Positions 14,067 through 16,642 of a DNA stretch of 16,642 bases are shown here, piece by piece (the stretch's first letter is position 1; every line of letters begins with the position of its first letter). The notes below the pieces were generated by a model that searched no databases, was not told where the DNA came from, and saw nothing but the letters and a program-made list of their open reading frames with translations. The position numbers and the translations under genes are program-made. The DNA comes from a bacterium (GTDB taxonomy: Bacteria > Patescibacteriota > Minisyncoccia > UBA6257 > Colwellbacteraceae), in assembly GCA_021811305.1 (NCBI GenBank), contig JAJZPD010000010.1, positions 1-16,642 of the forward strand, in the 5' to 3' direction.

Positions 14067-14219
14067 CTACTCCGCAAACTTCTGGCAATTGCACTCCTTG
14101 CAACCACCGACCTCCAACTCGGAATCAGCGCTGCGGCGGGTTGCGTGGTCAAGCAGCGTATGTCCGCACTTTTTGCACTCCTTTAGGAGCGAGAATGAGC
14201 CTTTTGTGGCCTGTTCCAT
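14067..14219 (-). CDS. Small zinc-ribbon protein (50 residues)
   Basis: A 50-residue frame from ATG 14219 to TAG. It has two cysteine knuckles, Cys15-x2-Cys18 (KECKKCGH) and Cys40-x2-Cys43 (GCKECNC, with an extra Cys45), separated by 21 residues: the pattern of a single zinc ribbon. The N-terminus is MEQATKGSFSLL and the linker holds His20, His25 and two Arg. Such proteins bind RNA, DNA or protein partners; no closer family is recognised. A TATAAT with a TTGACT upstream (14310-14336, minus) fits as its promoter with a leader of about 85 bases. It is divergent from the SpoIIID-like gene. No Shine-Dalgarno is visible. The spaced cysteines make a chance frame unlikely. Confidence 0.65.
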   Translation of the reverse strand: MEQATKGSFSLLKECKKCGHTLLDHATRRSADSELEVGGCKECNCQKFAE

Positions 14220-14309
14220 AGCTTTTATTCTTATTTTTCGACCTTTTACGATCTATTTCAAAAAGCAGTTCTGGCAATTATTCCCAGCAAGATATCCGGT
14301 ATCAGTTTG

Positions 14310-14336
14310 ATTATATAGCTCTTCTGGTTAAGTCAA
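14310..14336 (-). promoter_or_regulatory. Sigma70-type promoter toward the zinc-ribbon gene
   Basis: On the minus strand TTGACT (14336-14331) and a perfect TATAAT (14315-14310) are 15 bases apart, a short but usable spacing. Transcription would start near 14303. The leader contains a 22-codon open stretch ending GNNCQNCFLK and a stop, with no start codon. Confidence 0.5.
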
Positions 14337-14359
14337 AAACCAAGAAAGAGGAGAGGTGG

Positions 14360-14388
14360 TTGACGCTTTTCGGTTTTTGTTCTATAAG
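14360..14388 (+). promoter_or_regulatory. Sigma70-type promoter of the SpoIIID-like gene
   Basis: TTGACG (14360-14365) and TATAAG (14383-14388) each match consensus at five of six positions and are exactly 17 bases apart. Transcription would begin near 14395. Its -35 box is 23 bases from the -35 box of the divergent zinc-ribbon promoter. Confidence 0.7.
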
Positions 14389-14404
14389 CAATCATTGCAC
14401 CAAG

Positions 14405-14413
14405 AAAGGAGGT
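14405..14413 (+). promoter_or_regulatory. Near-perfect Shine-Dalgarno without a well-spaced start codon
   Basis: AAAGGAGGT is the best anti-16S match in the window and lies just after the predicted transcription start. The only start codon close by is the TTG at 14413, with no spacing, opening a 33-codon frame. The ATG of the SpoIIID-like frame is 31 bases away. Confidence 0.5.
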
Positions 14414-14443
14414 TGGCGTTTCGAACCAATCTAATATCGATTC

Positions 14444-14770
14444 ATGGGAGGAATGTTGTTGGCGATTCCACTGTTCGGCAAACGGCGGAGGCATCGGCAA
14501 GACGTTTCTGATCGGGTTCGGGCTGAAGCTCGCTACACGGTTCAATACGGGTCGACCGTCCGGCAGACCGCCGAGCGGTTTGGGGTCGGAAAATCGACGG
14601 TAGGCAAAGATCTCCATGATCGCCTGCCGAAGATCGACCCCATCCTCTTCAACGAGGTCCGAATCGTCATCAACGACAATGTCGTCGAAGGTCGACGGCG
14701 CGGTGGGACGAACTCCTTCGCCCAAGATCCCGAGCGGCTTCTCGCCCGGCGCCGCCATAGGCCTCCCTAG
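14444..14770 (+). CDS. SpoIIID-family DNA-binding protein
   Basis: A 108-residue protein whose residues 21-88 align by eye with the sporulation regulator SpoIIID: STVRQTAERFGVGKSTVGKD (37-56) is the helix-turn-helix (SpoIIID has TVRVIAKEFGVSKSTVHKD), then DRLPKIDPILFNEV (59-72; SpoIIID ERLPEINPDLANEV) and the basic RRRGG (84-88; SpoIIID HLRGG). In Firmicutes the protein is a mother-cell transcription factor; sporulation is not expected here, so a different regulon is likely. The C-terminal tail is Arg-rich. Start choice is open: ATG 14444, ATG 14453, or TTG 14459, which has GGAGG seven bases before it. A promoter (14360-14388) and a strong terminator (14798-14829) frame it as a single gene. 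An overlapping 141-codon frame on the other strand is judged a shadow. Confidence 0.75.
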   Translation: MGGMLLAIPLFGKRRRHRQDVSDRVRAEARYTVQYGSTVRQTAERFGVGKSTVGKDLHDRLPKIDPILFNEVRIVINDNVVEGRRRGGTNSFAQDPERLLARRRHRPP

Positions 14771-14797
14771 ATAGCTTTATAAGCACCTTGTTCCTCG

Positions 14798-14829
14798 CCC
14801 CCGACGGTCTTACCGCCGGGGGATTTATT
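14798..14829 (+). terminator. Strong terminator after the SpoIIID-like gene
   Basis: CCCCCG-A-CGGT pairs with ACCG-C-CGGGGG (14798-14822) around a CTT loop, with one internal A/C mismatch, followed by ATTTATTTT. It separates the SpoIIID-like gene from the DUF389/mscL genes. Confidence 0.9.
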
Positions 14830-14855
14830 TTGCGGTATGGAGACAATAATAAAAC

Positions 14856-14864
14856 TGCTATACT
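14856..14864 (+). promoter_or_regulatory. Extended -10 promoter of the DUF389 gene
   Basis: TGCTATACT fits an extended -10 element (TGn plus five of six matches). No -35 box is found at normal spacing, as expected of this promoter class. It ends six bases before the ATG at 14871, so the transcript should begin at the start codon. Confidence 0.5.
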
Positions 14865-14870
14865 CATTTT

Positions 14871-15539
14871 ATGGTATGGCGTAATTCACTTTGGTACGTC
14901 TCCCATCCTTTCAGCAAGGAGGATAAGGAAGGCGCCGTAAACGAAGTGCTCGAAAAAACGCTCCCTGACCGCGATTTTTATCTTCTCGTGTTCGGCGCCG
15001 TGCTTTTCGCTGTGTGCGGTATTTTTCTCGACAGCGTTGCGGTCCTTATCGCGAGCATGATTATTGCGCCTTTAGCCTATCCCATTCTGGGGCTCGGACT
15101 CGGAATCGTAGTGCGAAACCGGCGGCTCGTTGCCCGGACGGCAGGAATGCTTGTGATCGCTATTGCCGCAGCGATTTTGGGAGCGGCGGCAATTACTTTA
15201 TTCTTCGGATATCTCCGCGTCGATTTGGCTTTTATTTCTTTTGAATCAAACCTGTATCTTGCAACGGCAGTCGCGATTATCGCCGGCTTTATCGCGGCCT
15301 ATGGCCTGGTCCGCTCCAAAGTCGGTTCGGCGATGACCGGCATCGGCATTGCGGTATCGCTCATGCCTCCGCTCGTTGCGACCGGCATCGGCTTGGTTGA
15401 CGCCGCCAGTTTCCCATTGGGCAGAACCCTGCTGGTGTTTTTCCTTAACGTCGTCGGCATTCTCACGGGAAGCATTGTTGTATTTTCGGCAATGGGATTT
15501 ACCTCGCTCCGTCGTCGCATGGATCGAACGCGTATATAA
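14871..15539 (+). CDS. DUF389-family membrane protein
   Basis: A 222-residue integral membrane protein of the DUF389 type. The family signature is clear: VAVLIASMIIAPLAYPILGLGLGIVVRNRRL (residues 57-86), with the conserved Ala-Ser-Met and Pro-Ile-Leu-Gly, and later GIAVSLMPPLVATGIGLVDA (158-177) with two adjacent prolines in a membrane helix. About six transmembrane segments are visible (near 38-54, 57-80, 90-112, 128-147, 153-174 and 186-208). Function of the family is not established; a transport or ion-handling role is often suspected. The gene starts with an extended -10 box at its ATG and is followed by mscL after three bases, so the two are co-transcribed. Confidence 0.9.
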   Translation: MVWRNSLWYVSHPFSKEDKEGAVNEVLEKTLPDRDFYLLVFGAVLFAVCGIFLDSVAVLIASMIIAPLAYPILGLGLGIVVRNRRLVARTAGMLVIAIAAAILGAAAITLFFGYLRVDLAFISFESNLYLATAVAIIAGFIAAYGLVRSKVGSAMTGIGIAVSLMPPLVATGIGLVDAASFPLGRTLLVFFLNVVGILTGSIVVFSAMGFTSLRRRMDRTRI

Positions 15540-15542
15540 ATC

Positions 15543-15863
15543 ATGGAAAATACAAAGCAACCCTTTATCAAAGATTTTCTATTGTTCCTTAAGGAATACA
15601 AAGTAGTGTCTCTAGCGGCCGCATTCGTTATGGGTGAGGCGAGCACCGGGCTTGTCCAGTCGCTGGTAAAAGATGTTCTCCTGCCTATTGCGGCGCCGCT
15701 TATGTCGGCAGAAACTTGGAGAGAGGCGGTGCTTGTCATAGGGCCGGTGCGGATTTCCTACGGATCCTTCCTTGCTGATTTTATCAACTTCATTATTCTC
15801 GCGCTCCTCATTTTTATCGTAGCTAAAAAGGTCATTAAATCAGAAAAAGAAAAAAAATCTTAA
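15543..15863 (+). CDS. mscL: MscL-type large-conductance mechanosensitive channel, short form
   Basis: A pentameric membrane pore that opens under tension to release solutes after osmotic down-shock. At 106 residues it is shorter than the usual 130-150. The N-terminal amphipathic helix (FIKDFLLFLKEYKVVSLAAA), TM1 (about 19-45, with VMGEASTGLVQSLVKDVLLPI matching the family pattern [21 protein letters not shown]), a short periplasmic loop (52-70), and TM2 (about 76-97, SYGSFLADFINFIILALLIF) are all present. The cytoplasmic helix bundle after TM2 is reduced to a few Lys/Glu residues. Glu32 in the pore-lining helix, where Ala is common, is unusual. It starts three bases after the DUF389 stop and probably relies on translational coupling. 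Confidence 0.9.
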   Translation: MENTKQPFIKDFLLFLKEYKVVSLAAAFVMGEASTGLVQSLVKDVLLPIAAPLMSAETWREAVLVIGPVRISYGSFLADFINFIILALLIFIVAKKVIKSEKEKKS

Positions 15864-15880
15864 ACCTCCTCTAAACTCTT

Positions 15881-16642
15881 ATGCAAACAAAAATCATCGG
15901 CAAAGCGGTTATTTTCCTTTTTTCCTGTCTTTTAGTTCTATGCCCAATATCGCTCGTCCGGGCGCAAACCTTGCCCGCCGCCGACACTACTTCGCCGACA
16001 ACGGAGCCGGATGCCACAACTCAAACCGCAACTACTACCGAACCCGTCGCTGAACCGGCGGATACCACGTCTCCCGTAATTTCGGAAGTTGCCGCCGTTT
16101 CGCTCGGATTGAATGAGGCGACAATTGCCTGGGCGACCGATGAGCCGGCTACATCGCGCCTGCGCTACGGCACGACCTCCGCTCTCGGATCTGAAATGGA
16201 TTTCGGGAGTGCTGTTCTCGTCCACTCGGCGCTTCTCACCGGCCTTTCGACGGATACCGTGTACCACTATTGCATCGACGCGACCGACGCGGCTGGCAAT
16301 ACGACGGAATCGTGCGGCCATACTTTTACGACCGAGCCGGAACCGATCATTGTTGACACCATGCCTCCGGTGATATCAGAGGTCGCGGTAACGGACATTA
16401 CCGCGGACGGTGCAACTATTAGCTGGAAAACGGACGAGGTTGGCAGCGGTTACGTCGAATACGGCGCGACCGCTGACTACGGCAATCAGACGTCTTTCGA
16501 TTCATCGCTGACTCTTGATCACAGCACGGCTCTTGCGGGACTCTCGCCGGACACGGAATACCATTATCGCATCGTCTCGACCGACGAAGCCGGAAACGAG
16601 ATTACATCTCCCGACAACACCTTTACTACCGAACCGTTGCCT
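15881..16642 (+). CDS. Secreted fibronectin-III-like repeat protein, 5' part
   Basis: An open frame from ATG 15881 runs to the window end (254 residues, no stop). Residues 1-28 are a signal peptide (IFLFSCLLVLCPISLVRA, then QT). A Thr/Pro/Glu-rich linker (29-62) leads into two repeats, about 64-152 and 162-251, each opening PVISEVA, containing the (I/S)W-x-TDE-x-x-(T/S)-R/Y-x-x-YG pattern, then GLS-x-DT-x-YHY and (D/E)AGN, and closing TFTTEP. This is the fibronectin III / purple-acid-phosphatase N-domain type common in surface proteins. Repeat 1 holds Cys131 and Cys145, a possible disulfide; repeat 2 has none. It may be a long surface or adhesion protein; the rest lies outside. It starts 17 bases after mscL; no Shine-Dalgarno is seen. 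Confidence 0.85.
   Translation, partial: MQTKIIGKAVIFLFSCLLVLCPISLVRAQTLPAADTTSPTTEPDATTQTATTTEPVAEPADTTSPVISEVAAVSLGLNEATIAWATDEPATSRLRYGTTSALGSEMDFGSAVLVHSALLTGLSTDTVYHYCIDATDAAGNTTESCGHTFTTEPEPIIVDTMPPVISEVAVTDITADGATISWKTDEVGSGYVEYGATADYGNQTSFDSSLTLDHSTALAGLSPDTEYHYRIVSTDEAGNEITSPDNTFTTEPLP

Noticed and set aside
13873..14103. 76-codon minus-strand frame between the VIT-like and zinc-ribbon genes
   Set aside because: It overlaps the starts and ends of two better-supported genes and has no recognisable features.
14038..14310. 90-codon plus-strand frame opposite the zinc-ribbon gene
   Set aside because: Antisense to the CxxC frame; composition is low-quality and no family is seen.
14477..14520. 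P-loop-like GGGIGKT in the third plus-strand frame
   Set aside because: The short Walker A look-alike has no surrounding NTPase pattern and the frame closes soon after; it overlaps the SpoIIID-like coding sequence.
14333..14758. 141-codon frame on the minus strand across the SpoIIID-like gene
   Set aside because: The plus-strand frame shows a detailed SpoIIID match, while this frame has no recognisable domain and runs over the divergent promoter region.

Overview
The window looks like a chromosomal segment of a Patescibacteria (CPR) bacterium, probably Parcubacteria-like. The basis is compact genes with few Shine-Dalgarno sites, many small membrane or secreted proteins of no known family, palindromic A/T-rich spacer elements, and standard stop codons (TGA is used as a stop, which argues against Gracilibacteria/SR1). 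This placement is inferred from style and gene content; no marker gene here settles it.

Bases 1-8620 are mostly plus strand: the 3' end of a DEDDy exonuclease gene, a cysteine desulfurase (nifS), a membrane-anchored HtrA protease, a ClpB-type AAA+ disaggregase carrying a ClpC-like VGF loop, an overlapping polytopic membrane protein, RNase Y and HU. This is a housekeeping and protein-quality-control block. Two related palindromic spacer elements (282-527 and 6405-6606) begin exactly at stop codons.

Bases 8687-13961 are almost entirely minus strand: a pair of REP-like hairpins; a three-gene operon of ECF-type sigma factor, single-pass membrane protein (anti-sigma-like by position) and secreted helical protein; tRNA-Gly(UCC); a small anchored Pro-rich protein; a Bcp peroxiredoxin; tRNA-Arg(GCG); a 56-codon gene with its own promoter, ribosome site and terminator; a triplicated 28-bp repeat; a two-helix membrane protein whose stop codon lies in the loop of its terminator; a third palindromic spacer element; an anchored extracytoplasmic protein; and a short VIT1/CCC1-family membrane protein.

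Bases 14067-16642 hold a small zinc-ribbon gene (minus) facing away from a SpoIIID-family DNA-binding protein gene (plus), with good sigma70-type promoters back to back between them. The DNA there shows partial duplications, including an out-of-frame echo of the SpoIIID helix motif. After a strong terminator come a DUF389 membrane protein, a short MscL channel and the start of a secreted fibronectin-III-like repeat protein that runs off the window.

The points most worth following are the ClpB/ClpC hybrid features, the SpoIIID-like regulator and its divergent zinc-ribbon neighbour, the stop-codon-linked palindromic elements, and several -10 boxes so close to start codons that the mRNAs should be leaderless.
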